A stretch of 64,000 nucleotides of DNA. Source: Neobacillus bataviensis. Its GTDB lineage: Bacteria; Bacillota; Bacilli; Bacillales_B; DSM-18226. This document shows, in pieces, positions 25,649 through 36,102 of this stretch (within the stretch, counting starts at the first letter, position 1; every line of letters begins with the position of its first letter). The stretch lies in NCBI RefSeq assembly GCF_019969725.1, contig NZ_JAHXYW010000001.1, positions 868,001 to 932,000 on the forward strand. Reading direction: 5' to 3'. Below the pieces are notes generated by a model. That model saw only the letters and a program-made list of their open reading frames with translations, did not search any database and was not told the DNA's origin. The translations under genes were made by a program, and so were the position numbers.

Positions 25649-27992
25649 AAGAACTCTGTTCCTCTTTAGGTTTTGACTGCAAAACAGCCCTTGGTTTACT
25701 TCCTTCATAAGGGCCTACTACTCCCCTTGCTTCCATCTCATCTATCAGACGGGCAGCTCGAGTATAGCCTATGCGAAAACGACGCTGCAGCATCGATACA
25801 GATGCTGTTTGCATATCAATAATTAATTCAACTGCTTCATCATATAATTCATCCTCTACGGCACCTGTTACCTCCGGAATATCATCTGGAATCATTTCTT
25901 CTTGGTATTGTGCCTTTTGCTGTGAAATGACAAATTCAACGGTTTCTTCAACCTCTTGATCCGATAGGAATGCCCCCTGCACACGAACAGGCTTAGAAGC
26001 ACCCACTGGTAAAAACAGCATATCCCCTCTGCCGAGAAGCTTTTCAGCCCCTCCCATATCTAAGATCGTTCTTGAATCTGTGCTGCTCGAAACGGCAAAA
26101 GCAATTCTTGATGGAATATTTGCTTTGATTACCCCTGTAATGACATCAACTGAAGGCCTTTGGGTAGCTATGATTAAATGAATACCTGCCGCACGTGCCA
26201 TCTGAGCCAGCCGGGTAATCGAATCCTCTACATCGTTCGATGCTACCATCATTAAATCGGCTAACTCATCTACGATGACAACAATATACGGTAATAGCGG
26301 TTGTTTATCATTCTCTTCAAGGTTATGGCGTTTAACATGGTCATTATATCCTTCAATGTTTCGAGTTCCCGTATAGGAGAATAGTTCATATCTTCTTTCC
26401 ATTTCACTTACTACCTTTTTTAATGCCTGAGACGCTTTTTTAGCATCTGTCACAACAGGAGCAAGTAAATGAGGAATTCCATTATAGACATTTAATTCAA
26501 CCATTTTTGGGTCAATCATCATTAATTTGACTTCATGCGGCTTGGCACGCATCAAAATACTGGTGATAATTCCATTGATACAAACACTTTTTCCACTTCC
26601 GGTTGCTCCGGCAACAAGCATGTGGGGCATTTTATTTAATTCAGCAAGGACCGCTTCTCCTGTAATATCTCTGCCCAAGCCAATCAGCAATTTCGCTTCT
26701 GGCTTGTCATTTTGGGTTGCCTCAAGTACCTCCCTGAGGGATACCATCGCTACTTCTGAATTTGGCACTTCAATTCCTATGGCTGATTTACCTGGAATTG
26801 GCGCTTCAATTCGAATGTCCTTTGCAGCAAGTGCTAATGCTAAGTCATCACTCAGGCTGACAATTTTACTTACTTTAACCCCTACATCTGGATGAACTTC
26901 ATATTTCGTTACAGCAGGACCTAAATGTACTTGGGTTACACGGGCTTTAACTCCAAAGCTTTGAAAAGTTCGTTCAAGCTTGGCAGCATTTGCATGAATG
27001 AGTTCATATTCTCCGCTTTGATCGGTCTTCTTCGGATGTTTAAGAAGTCGTAAAGGAGGCAGTTCATAGGCTGCATTTTCGACTTCTGTGAAGGTTATTG
27101 GCGGAGAATTGTCATCATCGTCTTCTTTTTGTGCTGTTGTTTTTCTTTTAGACTCTTTTGGATTTCTTTGATTCGTTTCCTCTTCGACATATGCCCGGTC
27201 AGCAAAACTGGATATAATTGGTTCTGGAATAATCATTTCTTCTTCTACAGACTGAGGCTGTGCACTTATAAGAGGCTGACTTTCGGTTTGAGGATTTTCT
27301 TGCTGCTGCCGTCGTTGTGTCTTCCTCTCGTTCCGGCGCTCTTGTTGTTTTTGCTTCCATTCAGACATATCCGTTGTAAAAGCTTCCCATTGATTTTTTG
27401 TAAAACCAAACAAAGTAACCATAATTTTTCCGACAAAATCGCCAAAGGATTTACCGGTCAATAAAATAAATCCGATTAATATAAAGATAAAAGCGATAAT
27501 TTTTGTACCGGTTTCTGCGAATAAGTAATGAAATAACGCAAATAAAATAGCTCCTAAAATTCCGCCTCCAAGATCGGTTGTACTCGTTTCCCCTTTTAAG
27601 TCCATCTTAAATAATTCCCATGTGTTACTAATGACACTTGGATCATTAAATTTCCCATCATTCGTTAACAAATGAAAAAGGGTTACATGACTTAAAAGCA
27701 AGAGAGCTGAAATAATAAAATAGCTCCCCACTAATTTAATATGGAAGAAAAAAGGAAGCTGACGTTTCCACATTAAATAAATGCTTAATAAAACTAAGCC
27801 GATTAAACCAAGCATATACCATTCACCCATCCAGAATCGGAAAAAGAGAACGGTCGCTTTTCCAACTGCTCCCAGCTTTGCAATCGAAATGATCGCTAAC
27901 GCTAATAGGGCTAATGCTGATAATTCATATTGTAGTGTTCGTTTAATTTGATTATCTCTTCTTTTAGGTTGTCTTCTCTTTTTTTTAGCCAT
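25647..27992 (-). CDS. spoIIIE: DNA translocase SpoIIIE/FtsK
   Basis: 781 residues, near the 787 of B. subtilis SpoIIIE. Four membrane segments lie within the first ~185 residues, then a charged Q/E/R-rich linker. The motor domain (~330-690) has Walker A G-A-T-G-S-G-K-S, Walker [14 protein letters not shown] and [16 protein letters not shown]-terminal winged-helix gamma domain ([18 protein letters not shown]) follows. It pumps the forespore chromosome through the septum. Its position next to tepA is that of B. subtilis spoIIIE; a paralogous SftA gene is not in view. Confidence 0.95.
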   Translation of the reverse strand: MAKKKRRQPKRRDNQIKRTLQYELSALALLALAIISIAKLGAVGKATVLFFRFWMGEWYMLGLIGLVLLSIYLMWKRQLPFFFHIKLVGSYFIISALLLLSHVTLFHLLTNDGKFNDPSVISNTWELFKMDLKGETSTTDLGGGILGAILFALFHYLFAETGTKIIAFIFILIGFILLTGKSFGDFVGKIMVTLFGFTKNQWEAFTTDMSEWKQKQQERRNERKTQRRQQQENPQTESQPLISAQPQSVEEEMIIPEPIISSFADRAYVEEETNQRNPKESKRKTTAQKEDDDDNSPPITFTEVENAAYELPPLRLLKHPKKTDQSGEYELIHANAAKLERTFQSFGVKARVTQVHLGPAVTKYEVHPDVGVKVSKIVSLSDDLALALAAKDIRIEAPIPGKSAIGIEVPNSEVAMVSLREVLEATQNDKPEAKLLIGLGRDITGEAVLAELNKMPHMLVAGATGSGKSVCINGIITSILMRAKPHEVKLMMIDPKMVELNVYNGIPHLLAPVVTDAKKASQALKKVVSEMERRYELFSYTGTRNIEGYNDHVKRHNLEENDKQPLLPYIVVIVDELADLMMVASNDVEDSITRLAQMARAAGIHLIIATQRPSVDVITGVIKANIPSRIAFAVSSSTDSRTILDMGGAEKLLGRGDMLFLPVGASKPVRVQGAFLSDQEVEETVEFVISQQKAQYQEEMIPDDIPEVTGAVEDELYDEAVELIIDMQTASVSMLQRRFRIGYTRAARLIDEMEARGVVGPYEGSKPRAVLQSKPKEEQSS

Positions 27993-28098
27993 CTGATCAC
28001 CTTGTATATAAATTATGGAATATTTAGAACGGTAAAAAGGAAGAAAGCAGCCTGATTGGCTGCTCTTGTCTATTTAACCTGATTATACCATAACTTCT

Positions 28099-28335
28099 TT
28101 AGAAAGCGGACAATCCTTCAAGGCTGGAAATAGAAATTTTTGAACCAGGGCATATTCTCTCATCTAAATAGTGCTGTGGGTCACTGCTTAAAATACGAAC
28201 AACATGGACATTTTGTTGATCCGTAAATTCTACTAAAAGCGGGATCCCTTGATAAGTGATCATCTGCTGCTTCTGGAACGGTTCTGTTTCATAGGGAAAA
28301 ATAAGTTCCTGCGGCATCATCGTGTATAAGATCAT
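28099..28335 (-). CDS. ylzJ: YlzJ-like small protein
   Basis: 78 residues starting [13 protein letters not shown], with L-L-V-E-F and [16 protein letters not shown]. This is the YlzJ family, of unknown function, always found after tepA in bacilli. Its ATG overlaps the tepA stop by four bases, so translation is coupled. Confidence 0.87.
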   Translation of the reverse strand: MILYTMMPQELIFPYETEPFQKQQMITYQGIPLLVEFTDQQNVHVVRILSSDPQHYLDERICPGSKISISSLEGLSAF

Positions 28336-29084
28336 TGAATCAACCCTTCGCTTTTTTCTTTATTCATATCAATCATTTCATTTAATTTCTTCATTGCATG
28401 CCCAAGTCCGCCAACTTCATCAATTAATCCATATTTTACAGCGTCGACGCCAATGACATTTGTTCCAATGTCTCTAGTTAGGTTCCCCTTTGCAAACATT
28501 AAATCTTTAAAAGTTTCCTCGGGTATTTTGGAATGTTTTGTTACAAAATTAACAACACGTTCCTGCATTTTGTCTAAATATTCGAAGGTTTGCGGCACCC
28601 CGATTACCAAACCCGTTAAACGGATAGGATGAATTGTCATTGTAGCCGTCTCGGCAATAAACGAATAATTACAGCTAACCGCAATAGGGACTCCTATCGA
28701 ATGACCGCCGCCTAATACAATAGACACAGTTGGTTTTGATAGAGTTGCTAACATTTCTGAAATGGCTAATCCAGCTTCCACATCTCCTCCAACCGTATTT
28801 AAGATTATTAAGACACCTTCAATTTTAGGATTTTGTTCAATTGCGACCAGCTGGGGAATGATGTGCTCATATTTGGTTGTTTTATTTTGCGGCGGCAGTG
28901 CCATATGCCCCTCTATCTGGCCAATAATGGTCAAACAATGAATTCGTGAATCATTAGAAAGCTGGGGAACGTTTGTCTGACCAAGCTGTTGAATTTTCTC
29001 TATTAAAGGAGAAGTAGATTTTTCCTCTTTTTGAGGCTCTGTACCTTCCCCATTGCCATTTTCATTTTTTTGAAAATTATTCAT
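28332..29084 (-). CDS. tepA: TepA, ClpP-type serine protease (translocation-enhancing)
   Basis: 250 residues of the ClpP/crotonase fold. [11 protein letters not shown] near residue 143 has the nucleophile position, M-T-I-H-P-I-R the histidine, and [12 protein letters not shown] the preceding oxyanion part. A polar, low-complexity N-terminal ~40 residues is common in this family. B. subtilis TepA (YmfB) degrades small peptides and helps spore formation and secretion. ATG at 29084 follows GAAGGGAG; the upstream ATG at 29105 lies inside the site. Confidence 0.92.
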   Translation of the reverse strand: MNNFQKNENGNGEGTEPQKEEKSTSPLIEKIQQLGQTNVPQLSNDSRIHCLTIIGQIEGHMALPPQNKTTKYEHIIPQLVAIEQNPKIEGVLIILNTVGGDVEAGLAISEMLATLSKPTVSIVLGGGHSIGVPIAVSCNYSFIAETATMTIHPIRLTGLVIGVPQTFEYLDKMQERVVNFVTKHSKIPEETFKDLMFAKGNLTRDIGTNVIGVDAVKYGLIDEVGGLGHAMKKLNEMIDMNKEKSEGLIQ

Positions 29085-29162
29085 CCTAATACTCCCTTCA
29101 AGCATGATATATTTTAGTATTTACCTCCTATACAAAATCATGCCAACAGAAATTCCTAAATT

Positions 29163-29190
29163 AAAAAGACACTGGTACCCCAGTGCCTTT
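29163..29190 (-). terminator. rnjB terminator
   Basis: Stem AAGGCACTGG with CCAGTGTCTT around GGTA, T-rich minus-strand tail. Confidence 0.88.
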
Positions 29191-29205
29191 TCTGTGTTTA
29201 TTTAA

Positions 29206-30873
29206 TTATACTTCCATAATGATTGGGAGAATCATGGGACGTCTTTTGGTTTTTTCAAATAAAGAACGATTTAAGTCATCTCTTATTTCCTGCTTTAGGC
29301 TGGCCCATTCAAAGGTGTCCTTGGCAATATTTCTTTCAACGATATCACGGACTAATTTTGTGGATTCCTCCATCAATTTTTCCGATTCACGGACATAAAC
29401 AAAACCTCTTGAAATGATTTCAGGTCCTGCTGCTATTTTCTTTTCTTGTTTGGTTAAGGTTACAACGACGATTAGAATACCATCTTGTGATAATAGTTTT
29501 CGGTCACGCAGTACAATGTTTCCTACATCGCCAACACCGATTCCATCGATCAGGACATTCCCAGAAGGAACCTTCCCAGTGATCGCTAGTTTTTCTTCCT
29601 TCAGTTCAACTATATCTCCACGGTCCGGGATTAAAATTTGTTCATCTTTAAGGCCACATTCGAGCGCCAATTTTCGGTGAGCCTTTAACATTCGATATTC
29701 CCCATGAACAGGAATAAAGAATTTTGGCTGCATAAGGTTAATCATAAACTTCAATTCTTCTTGACTGCCGTGACTCGAGACATGTATTGTCCGTTTGCCG
29801 GAGATAACATTTGCTCCCGCTCTGAACAGCATATCCACCGTTTTAAATAAAAACACTTCACTTCCGCGAAGCGGGGATGCCGCGATAAGTACCGTATCAC
29901 CAGGTTCTATGTTCACTAGCTTATGAGCTTGCTTGGCCATTTTTTGCAGGGCTTCGATTGGCTCTCCCTGGCTTCCTGTCATCAGAACAACAATCTCACG
30001 ATCAGGGTAATCCTTTATTTCTTGGATGGGAATGATTAAATCCTCTGCAACCTCTAAATACCCTAAATCGAGGGCGATATGATAAATTCGTTCAAGACTT
30101 TTGCCAACCACCGCAACTTTGCGCTTGTTTTCTGCAGCGGCATCAAAAATATGCTGCATTCGATTAATATCCGAGGCAAAGCAGGCTGCAATAATTCTTC
30201 CTGGAGCATTATAAAAGGCATTGGACATTTCCCGCTCAACAATGGCTTCAGAAGTAGTATAACCAGGTTTTTCTGCTTCGGTGCTATCAGACATTAAGCA
30301 GAGTACACCCTGTTCCCCGATAGAAGCCATTTTTCCAATCTCAGGCTTGTACAGCTTAGTGGCAGCTTGGTCAAATTTAAAATCACCTGTATAAACGATA
30401 ATACCTTCAGATGTATGGATACAAACACCAACCGAATCAGGGATACTGTGATTAGTCCTGAAAAAGCTTACATTAACTGAATCTAAATCTACAATTGTAT
30501 TTGAATCCACCTCAATGAAATTTGCTTTTCCATTAAAGTCTTGCTCTTTCAATTTCGCATTTGCAAGAGCTAAAGTTAGTTTTGTGCCATAAACCGGTAC
30601 GTCGATTTGTCTTAGCACATAGGAAAGTGCGCCGATGTGGTCCTCATGTCCATGTGTTAAAAAGATTGCTTTTACCCGATCCTTATTTTCCTTTAAATAT
30701 GTAATATCAGGAATTACCATATCAATGCCAAGCATTTCTTCCTCGGGGAACATTAAGCCGGCATCAATTATGAATATGTCTGTGTCTACTTCAACAAGAT
30801 ACATATTCTTTCCGATTTCTCCAATACCACCAAGTGTTATAAACTTGATGGAGTTATTTTTTTTCTTTATCAC
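29206..30873 (-). CDS. rnjB: Ribonuclease J2
   Basis: 555 residues, metallo-beta-lactamase plus beta-CASP nuclease. The metal site L-T-H-G-H-E-D-H-I-G-A lies near residues 72-82, with T-N-H-S-I-P-D-S and V-Y-T-G-D-F-K-F-D later. The beta-CASP part has T-G-S-Q-G-E-P and H-V-S-S-H-G-S, and the C-terminal domain ends M-I-L-P-I-I-M-E-V. By position (dapA-rnjB-tepA) it is J2, partner of J1 in 5'-exonuclease and endonuclease RNA decay. The HxHxDH motif is intact, whereas I recall B. subtilis J2 as altered there. Confidence 0.93.
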   Translation of the reverse strand: MIKKKNNSIKFITLGGIGEIGKNMYLVEVDTDIFIIDAGLMFPEEEMLGIDMVIPDITYLKENKDRVKAIFLTHGHEDHIGALSYVLRQIDVPVYGTKLTLALANAKLKEQDFNGKANFIEVDSNTIVDLDSVNVSFFRTNHSIPDSVGVCIHTSEGIIVYTGDFKFDQAATKLYKPEIGKMASIGEQGVLCLMSDSTEAEKPGYTTSEAIVEREMSNAFYNAPGRIIAACFASDINRMQHIFDAAAENKRKVAVVGKSLERIYHIALDLGYLEVAEDLIIPIQEIKDYPDREIVVLMTGSQGEPIEALQKMAKQAHKLVNIEPGDTVLIAASPLRGSEVFLFKTVDMLFRAGANVISGKRTIHVSSHGSQEELKFMINLMQPKFFIPVHGEYRMLKAHRKLALECGLKDEQILIPDRGDIVELKEEKLAITGKVPSGNVLIDGIGVGDVGNIVLRDRKLLSQDGILIVVVTLTKQEKKIAAGPEIISRGFVYVRESEKLMEESTKLVRDIVERNIAKDTFEWASLKQEIRDDLNRSLFEKTKRRPMILPIIMEV

Positions 30874-30959
30874 GTTCCGTTTCCTCCTATGCTGAGTTGA
30901 CCCGATCGAAATCAGTTATGATTATTATACTTGAAATTAGAAAACCTTTACAACATAAA

Positions 30960-31019
30960 AAAGCGAAAGCACCTTGAACAGGAAAAAAGCAGTTCATTTT
31001 ACCCTAGGCGCTTTCGCTG
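30960..31019. repeat. Dispersed intergenic dyad element, copy A
   Basis: About 60 bases. AGCGAAAGC (30962-30970) pairs with GCTTTCGCT (31010-31018), and CC/GG continue past one mismatch. The inner sequence contains CCTTGAACAGG, AGTTCATTTT and CCTAGGCG. Nearly the same as copy B at 38.83 kb. It sits between the dapA terminator and rnjB. Read on the minus strand, the stem ends in a TTTTTT run. Confidence 0.75.
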
Positions 31020-31026
31020 AATTTCT

Positions 31027-31065
31027 AAAAAGAAAAGCCAACCGAACTCATCTTTCGGCTGGCTT
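31027..31065 (-). terminator. dapA terminator
   Basis: Twelve-base stem (31035-31046 with 31054-31065) and a T-rich minus-strand tail. Confidence 0.9.
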
Positions 31066-31072
31066 AAAAAAG

Positions 31073-31945
31073 TTATTTATTCTGTAAAATTGAAATTAAT
31101 GTTGCTCGTTCTTGTTCTGTTAATCCCACTAGTGGCAGTCGTACAGATCCGACGTCCAATCCTTTTAACTGCAACGCTGTTTTAACGGGAGCAGGACTAG
31201 GAGCGGCAAACAGCCCCTTCATGATTGGCAGCAGTTCCTGATGAAGTTTGGCAGCTTTTTTATTTTCGCCTTCAAAGAACGCTGCAATCATTTCTTGCAT
31301 TTCATTTCCGATTACATGGGAAGCAACCGAGACTACACCTGTACCTCCAATAGCAAGCACAGGAAGAGTTATGGCATCATCACCGCTATATAAGAGAAAA
31401 TCATCATCCGTGTTAGCAATAATGTGTGTAATGGCATTTAAATCGCCGCTTGCTTCCTTCACTGCAACAATATTAGATATTTTTGCAAGGCGTATAATTG
31501 TCTCTGGAAGTATATTAACAACCGACCTTGCAGGAATATTATAGACCATTACCGGCAGGGAAGTCGCCTCAGCAACAGTTTTAAAATGCTGATATAAGCC
31601 TTCTTGATTGGGTTTATTATAATACGGAGCAACCACCATAATACCATCAACACCAAGCTGCTCTGCTTTTTTAGTTAATTCCACTGAAGCATAGGTATTA
31701 TTGCTTCCTGTACCGGCAATTACCGGAACACGTTTATTAACCACCTTCACCACATGAGCAAACAGGGCCAATTTTTCCTCTTTTGACAGAGTAGGTGATT
31801 CACCAGTAGTACCAGCTATTACAAGTGATTCTGTACCATTTTCAATTAAATAATTAACTAATTGTGTAGTTTTGGCAAAATCTATATGCCCTTTATTATC
31901 AAAAGGAGTAACCATTGCCGTGGACAATCGCCCAAAATGAACCAT
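31073..31945 (-). CDS. dapA: 4-hydroxy-tetrahydrodipicolinate synthase
   Basis: 290 residues, class I aldolase fold. G-T-T-G-E-S-P-T-L near 44, Y-Y-N-K-P-N-Q near 107-113, Y-N-I-P-A-R-S near 135 with the essential tyrosine, and V-K-E-A-S-G-D near 162 with the Schiff-base lysine. It condenses aspartate semialdehyde with pyruvate, the first step to diaminopimelate, lysine and, in the spore, dipicolinate. Last gene of asd-dapG-dapA. Confidence 0.98.
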   Translation of the reverse strand: MVHFGRLSTAMVTPFDNKGHIDFAKTTQLVNYLIENGTESLVIAGTTGESPTLSKEEKLALFAHVVKVVNKRVPVIAGTGSNNTYASVELTKKAEQLGVDGIMVVAPYYNKPNQEGLYQHFKTVAEATSLPVMVYNIPARSVVNILPETIIRLAKISNIVAVKEASGDLNAITHIIANTDDDFLLYSGDDAITLPVLAIGGTGVVSVASHVIGNEMQEMIAAFFEGENKKAAKLHQELLPIMKGLFAAPSPAPVKTALQLKGLDVGSVRLPLVGLTEQERATLISILQNK

Positions 31946-31977
31946 TTTCTTTCTCCTTTCAAACCCCTAGTAAGAAA

Positions 31978-33222
31978 TTATAAATCCGAAAGTTTAAATT
32001 CAAGGGACTCTTCTTCTAATTGAAAGGCATCATGTAATGCATTTACTGATTTAACTAAGTCATCTTGTTTGACTAAAACCCAAATTGTAGTATGGCTGTC
32101 TGCAGATTGTAAAATTCGAATTCCCTGATCGGATAATGCCGTTACGATTTTGGAAGTTACCCCTGGAACACCTGCAATTCCTGCTCCAACAACGGATACC
32201 TTTGCGCAATGACGCTCCACTTGCGGGTCATGACCCATTTCCTTTAATACCTTTATGGCCAGATCCGTCATTTCATCTGTAACCGTATAGACAACACCAT
32301 TTGGCGAGATATTGATAAAATCAACACTAATTTTTTCATTGGCCATTGCTTTAAAGACTTCTGCCTGCAAGTAATATTGATCTTTCTTTGCAAACACCTT
32401 TATTTGGGTGACATTTGAGACGTGGGCAATCCCCGTAACAGTCCGTTCTCTTATGTCACTGCCGCGATTATCCTTATTTAACGTTGTCACCAACGTACCC
32501 AAGGTATCAGTATAGGTTGAGCGAATCCGAATTGGCACTTTTGCCTGCATCGCAATTTCAACTGCTCTTGGATGGATGACCTTTGCACCCTGATAGGCCA
32601 TATTACAAACCTCTGTATAGGTGACAACAGAAAGTGGGCGTGCATTTTCAGCGATGCGCGGGTCTGCTGTCATGATCCCTTCTACATCAGTAAATATATC
32701 AATCCATTCTGCATTTAAGGCAGCACCAAGAGCCGCTGCTGAAGTATCACTTCCGCCTCTGCCAATGGTTGTTACATCCCCATTTTTAGCGGCACCCTGG
32801 AAGCCGGCAACCACAACAACATCGTTATTTTCTAATTCTCTTAAGAGACGGTCGCATTTCATTTCGTTAATTTTTGCATTGGTGTGGTCATTATTAGTTT
32901 TGAACCCTGCTTGAGCCCCTGTTAAGGCTGCTGCATTTATACCGCTTTCCAATAGCATATTCGTAAACACAATACTCGAAATTACCTCTCCGCAGGACAA
33001 TAATAAATCATGTTCCCGTTTTGAGATTTTGCTTAAGTTCCCGCCAATTAATGATAAGAGAGTGTCAGTCGCATAGGGATCTCCCTTTCTCCCCATCGCT
33101 GAAACCACTACTACCACTTTATAGCCTTCCGCTAAAGCTTTCTCAATATGTCTTTGAGCATGTTTTCGGCTTTTCTCATCCTTAACAGATGTCCCGCCAA
33201 ATTTTTGTACAATAATCTTCAT
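31978..33222 (-). CDS. dapG: Aspartokinase I (DapG)
   Basis: 414 residues. The N-terminal kinase domain has V-Q-K-F-G-G-T-S-V near the start, the F-Q-G-A long loop and G-R-G-G-S-D-T-S-A-A near 160. Two ACT domains occupy the C-terminal ~150 residues. DapG is the isozyme inhibited by meso-diaminopimelate and serves cell-wall and spore synthesis. Gaps to asd and dapA are about 33 bases, so one operon. Confidence 0.96.
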   Translation of the reverse strand: MKIIVQKFGGTSVKDEKSRKHAQRHIEKALAEGYKVVVVVSAMGRKGDPYATDTLLSLIGGNLSKISKREHDLLLSCGEVISSIVFTNMLLESGINAAALTGAQAGFKTNNDHTNAKINEMKCDRLLRELENNDVVVVAGFQGAAKNGDVTTIGRGGSDTSAAALGAALNAEWIDIFTDVEGIMTADPRIAENARPLSVVTYTEVCNMAYQGAKVIHPRAVEIAMQAKVPIRIRSTYTDTLGTLVTTLNKDNRGSDIRERTVTGIAHVSNVTQIKVFAKKDQYYLQAEVFKAMANEKISVDFINISPNGVVYTVTDEMTDLAIKVLKEMGHDPQVERHCAKVSVVGAGIAGVPGVTSKIVTALSDQGIRILQSADSHTTIWVLVKQDDLVKSVNALHDAFQLEEESLEFKLSDL

Positions 33223-33255
33223 GTAACACCAAACCCTACCTTTTTTGAGGTAACT

Positions 33256-34302
33256 TTATTTTACTAGACCTAATTTTACTAAGCTTTCGGCAATCTGGAC
33301 TGAATTCCAGGCAGCTCCTTTTAGAAGATTGTCAGAAACTACCCACATATGGAAACCGCGGTCTTCATCGATATCCTTTCTAATCCGTCCTACAAATACA
33401 TCATTTTTCCCGACACAATGAGCTGGCATTGGATAAATTTGATTTTCAGGATCATCCTGCAAGATTACCCCTGGTGCGTCCTTTAAAAGTGCTTTAATGT
33501 CGTTCGCACTTACACCCTCTGCCTCAACTTCAAAATAAACGGATTCAGAATGCCCTACTGCAACTGGCAGACGTACACAAGTAGCAGATACCTGCAGCTC
33601 AGGAAGGTGCATAATTTTCTTCGTTTCATTAATCATTTTCATTTCTTCATAGGTATAGCCATTATCTTGGAATTTATCAATTTGCGGAATCGCGTTAAAA
33701 GCAATTTGATAATGATTTTTATCTGATTTTACAGGTAAAATAGCTGGATCATATGACTCTTCATTTAAAATAGCCTTTGTTTGATCCATCAATTCTTGAA
33801 TTGCTGCTGCACCTGCTCCGGAAACAGCTTGATAGGTTGACACAATAACTTTTTTCAAGCCATATTTTTGACGAACAGGTTCTAATGCTACTACCATTTG
33901 TATTGTGGAGCAGTTTGGATTCGCAATAATTCCATTATGTTGATGCAAATCAGCTTCGTTTACTTCTGGCACAACTAGCGGAATATCTGTATCCATCCGA
34001 AACGCACTAGTGTTGTCCACGACGATGGCGCCTCGTTTTACAGCTTCGGGAGCAAGTTCCTTGGAAACACTGCCGCCCGCACTGAAAAGAGCAATATCTA
34101 CACCTTCAAAGCTTTCAGGCTTTGCTTCCTGAATTGCTATTTCTTGACCATTGACCTCTACTATTTTTCCTGCAGAGCGTGCAGAGGATAGTAAGGATAA
34201 TTTTCTAATAGGGAAATTTTCTTTTAATAAAGTTTGGATCATTTGTTGTCCAACCGCTCCTGTTGCCCCTACCACCGCAACGTGATATCCATTTTGATTC
34301 AT
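33256..34302 (-). CDS. asd: Aspartate-semialdehyde dehydrogenase
   Basis: 348 residues. Nucleotide motif [12 protein letters not shown] near 10-21, active-site N-P-N-C-S-T-I-Q near 130-137 and the S-G-A-G motif near 165. It makes aspartate semialdehyde for lysine, threonine, methionine and dipicolinate. The start follows GAAAGGGGAAC. A 187-base gap with two dyads separates it from dpaB. Confidence 0.97.
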   Translation of the reverse strand: MNQNGYHVAVVGATGAVGQQMIQTLLKENFPIRKLSLLSSARSAGKIVEVNGQEIAIQEAKPESFEGVDIALFSAGGSVSKELAPEAVKRGAIVVDNTSAFRMDTDIPLVVPEVNEADLHQHNGIIANPNCSTIQMVVALEPVRQKYGLKKVIVSTYQAVSGAGAAAIQELMDQTKAILNEESYDPAILPVKSDKNHYQIAFNAIPQIDKFQDNGYTYEEMKMINETKKIMHLPELQVSATCVRLPVAVGHSESVYFEVEAEGVSANDIKALLKDAPGVILQDDPENQIYPMPAHCVGKNDVFVGRIRKDIDEDRGFHMWVVSDNLLKGAAWNSVQIAESLVKLGLVK

Positions 34303-34391
34303 GCTAGTTCCCCTTTCATATCGACTGGCGGGTTATTTCCTTCATTTAGTTCTTTAGCCAGCTTGTCGTAATATAGTATTGTTAAACTCGA

Positions 34392-34419
34392 GCAGTGGGT
34401 TAATCTTTTAACCCACTGC
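34392..34419 (-). terminator. Strong hairpin between dpaB and asd
   Basis: Perfect 12-base stem (34392-34403 with 34408-34419), four-base loop. No T run follows on the minus strand, so it may be a processing or attenuation structure rather than a terminator. A weaker stem with a pyrimidine tail lies at about 34452-34495. Confidence 0.5.
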
Positions 34420-34489
34420 CAGAGAGATTAATTTATTTTATCATATTCCCAGAAAGAAATAACCTTTTTTGCCGAAAGAGGTCAGTTAT

Positions 34490-35089
34490 TTAGTCACCAT
34501 CTTTATATCGTTCCACTAGCACCGGTTGAATTTGTCTACCTTCGATAGCTGCTTCCACTGTTTCCGATAGCATCGTCATTCGTGCCACCATGGAATTAGG
34601 CTTCTTAATAGGATCATCTTGACCATATGGTATAAAAAAGATATTTTTCGTGGCCATTAATCTCATTAAGTTTACTCCATTTAATCCTAGAGCATCATTT
34701 GTAGAAATTCCGAGAACCACAGGCTTTAGGTTCCTTAATGTTGCTTTCGCAGCCATTAATACGGGGCTGTCATTCATTGCGTTGGCAAATTTACTCATGG
34801 ATACGCCAGTCAATGGAGCAATAACCATGCAATCTAAAGGTATTTTTGGACCTAACGGTTCAGCCTTAACGATCGAATCAATAACCTTGTTACCCGTTAA
34901 ATCTTCAATTCGCTCTACCCAATCTTCACCTTTTCCGAATCGGGTTTCTGTATTTTTTACAGTAAAAGTCACAACTGGCAGTACCTCTGCTCCCGCGAGC
35001 ACCAGCTTTTCAATTTCTGGAAAGACAGCATCGTAAGTACAATGGGAGCCGGTTAAACCAAAGCCAATTCTTTTACCTCTTAAACTCAT
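34490..35089 (-). CDS. dpaB: Dipicolinate synthase subunit B (SpoVFB)
   Basis: 199 residues, flavoprotein-like fold: G-K-R-I-G-F-G-L-T-G-S-H-C-T-Y at the start, V-I-A-P-L-T-G-V-S-M-S-K-F-A-N-A near 91-106. With DpaA it oxidises dihydrodipicolinate to dipicolinic acid in the mother cell; the product is the calcium-bound spore-core solute. Its start overlaps the dpaA stop by four bases. Confidence 0.97.
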   Translation of the reverse strand: MSLRGKRIGFGLTGSHCTYDAVFPEIEKLVLAGAEVLPVVTFTVKNTETRFGKGEDWVERIEDLTGNKVIDSIVKAEPLGPKIPLDCMVIAPLTGVSMSKFANAMNDSPVLMAAKATLRNLKPVVLGISTNDALGLNGVNLMRLMATKNIFFIPYGQDDPIKKPNSMVARMTMLSETVEAAIEGRQIQPVLVERYKDGD

Positions 35090-35988
35090 TTCACTTTCCC
35101 CTTTCGCCCGTCTAAATCTTCTTGCAGCAGTTGAGCAAGGACATTTGCCAGTATTTGACCTGCTGTTTTTGGTGCGACAATACCAGGAAGCCCTGGTGCA
35201 AGCAAGGCTTTGATACCTCTTTTTTCGGCATACCGGAAATCAGTTCCACCCGGTTTTGAGGCAAGATCAATAATGAGCGTGTGTGAAGGTAATTGTGATA
35301 TCACCAAAGCTGTTACGATTAAATGTGGTGCTGTATTTATCAGAATATCGGTATCCTTCACTTTATTGACAAGATCGTTTAAATGGAATGGAGTTAAACC
35401 CATTTCTGTGATACGTGCCAAATGCTCGCTTTTTCTTGCTCCAACCTTCACCTTTGCTCCTAGTGCTGCAAAGGTTCTTGCCACACTCATACCACATCTT
35501 CCGAGTCCTAAAACGGTAATATGGGACCCGTGAATGGTAAAGTCCGTATGCTGAATGGCCATCATAATGGTTCCTTCTACGGTCGGAATTGAATTATAGA
35601 TAGCCACGTCATCCCGTTCGAATAATTGCACGAGAGGTCGTTTGCTTTGTTTGGTAATTCCATTCAAATAGCCGTTGCTAATTCCTGAATAAATCGTACA
35701 GTGTTCAGGTGTTTTTCCAAGCATTTCTTCTGTGAGAACAACCTTTTCATTTGAAAAGATCGTTTCCACCTGTCCTTCTAAATTTGTCCCGGGCACCGGT
35801 AAGATGATTGCGTCTATATTTGAAAAATCAACTTCATCCAATTTTTCCTTAACCGCACCAGTAAAGGCATGGTCAAGCTGCTCGAAACCAATTAGCGATA
35901 TTCTCGCATCTAATTCAGTTAACTTTCGGATGATTTCCAGCTGTCTGGCATCTCCACCAATCACGGCTATCTGCATCCCTGTCAGCAT
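35086..35988 (-). CDS. dpaA: Dipicolinate synthase subunit A (SpoVFA)
   Basis: 300 residues. G-M-Q-I-A-V-I-G-G-D-A-R-Q-L-E-I-I at the N-terminus and a second nucleotide motif V-L-G-L-G-R-C-G-M near residue 160; A-L-L-A-P-G-L-P-G-I-V-A-P-K-T-A-G near the end is highly conserved in the family. The ATG at 35988 follows GAAGGTG; the GTG at 36000 lies inside that site. A sigma-K-like promoter lies upstream, as expected for mother-cell expression. Confidence 0.96.
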   Translation of the reverse strand: MLTGMQIAVIGGDARQLEIIRKLTELDARISLIGFEQLDHAFTGAVKEKLDEVDFSNIDAIILPVPGTNLEGQVETIFSNEKVVLTEEMLGKTPEHCTIYSGISNGYLNGITKQSKRPLVQLFERDDVAIYNSIPTVEGTIMMAIQHTDFTIHGSHITVLGLGRCGMSVARTFAALGAKVKVGARKSEHLARITEMGLTPFHLNDLVNKVKDTDILINTAPHLIVTALVISQLPSHTLIIDLASKPGGTDFRYAEKRGIKALLAPGLPGIVAPKTAGQILANVLAQLLQEDLDGRKGKVK

Positions 35989-36051
35989 GAAAACATTCAC
36001 CTTCTTTTTAAAAAAATCCCTTTAGGATTCCTTTTCTTCTTATCACTTCAA

Positions 36052-36080
36052 CATCTTATGTAAGTTGCTTAAAATCGGTG
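36052..36080 (-). promoter_or_regulatory. Candidate sigma-K promoter of dpaAB
   Basis: CAC (36080-36078), 17-base spacer, CATAAGATG (36060-36052) on the minus strand. One base off CATAnnnTA, with the same deviation (TG for TA) as the cotE candidate. B. subtilis spoVF is sigma-K dependent. Confidence 0.55.
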
Positions 36081-36102
36081 AGTTTTCCACCCATAGTAAA
36101 AT

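Noticed and set aside
34303..34489. Possible lysine riboswitch ahead of asd-dapG-dapA
   Set aside because: The 187-base gap holds two dyads but not the long multi-helix lysine aptamer; DapG is in any case the diaminopimelate-regulated isozyme.
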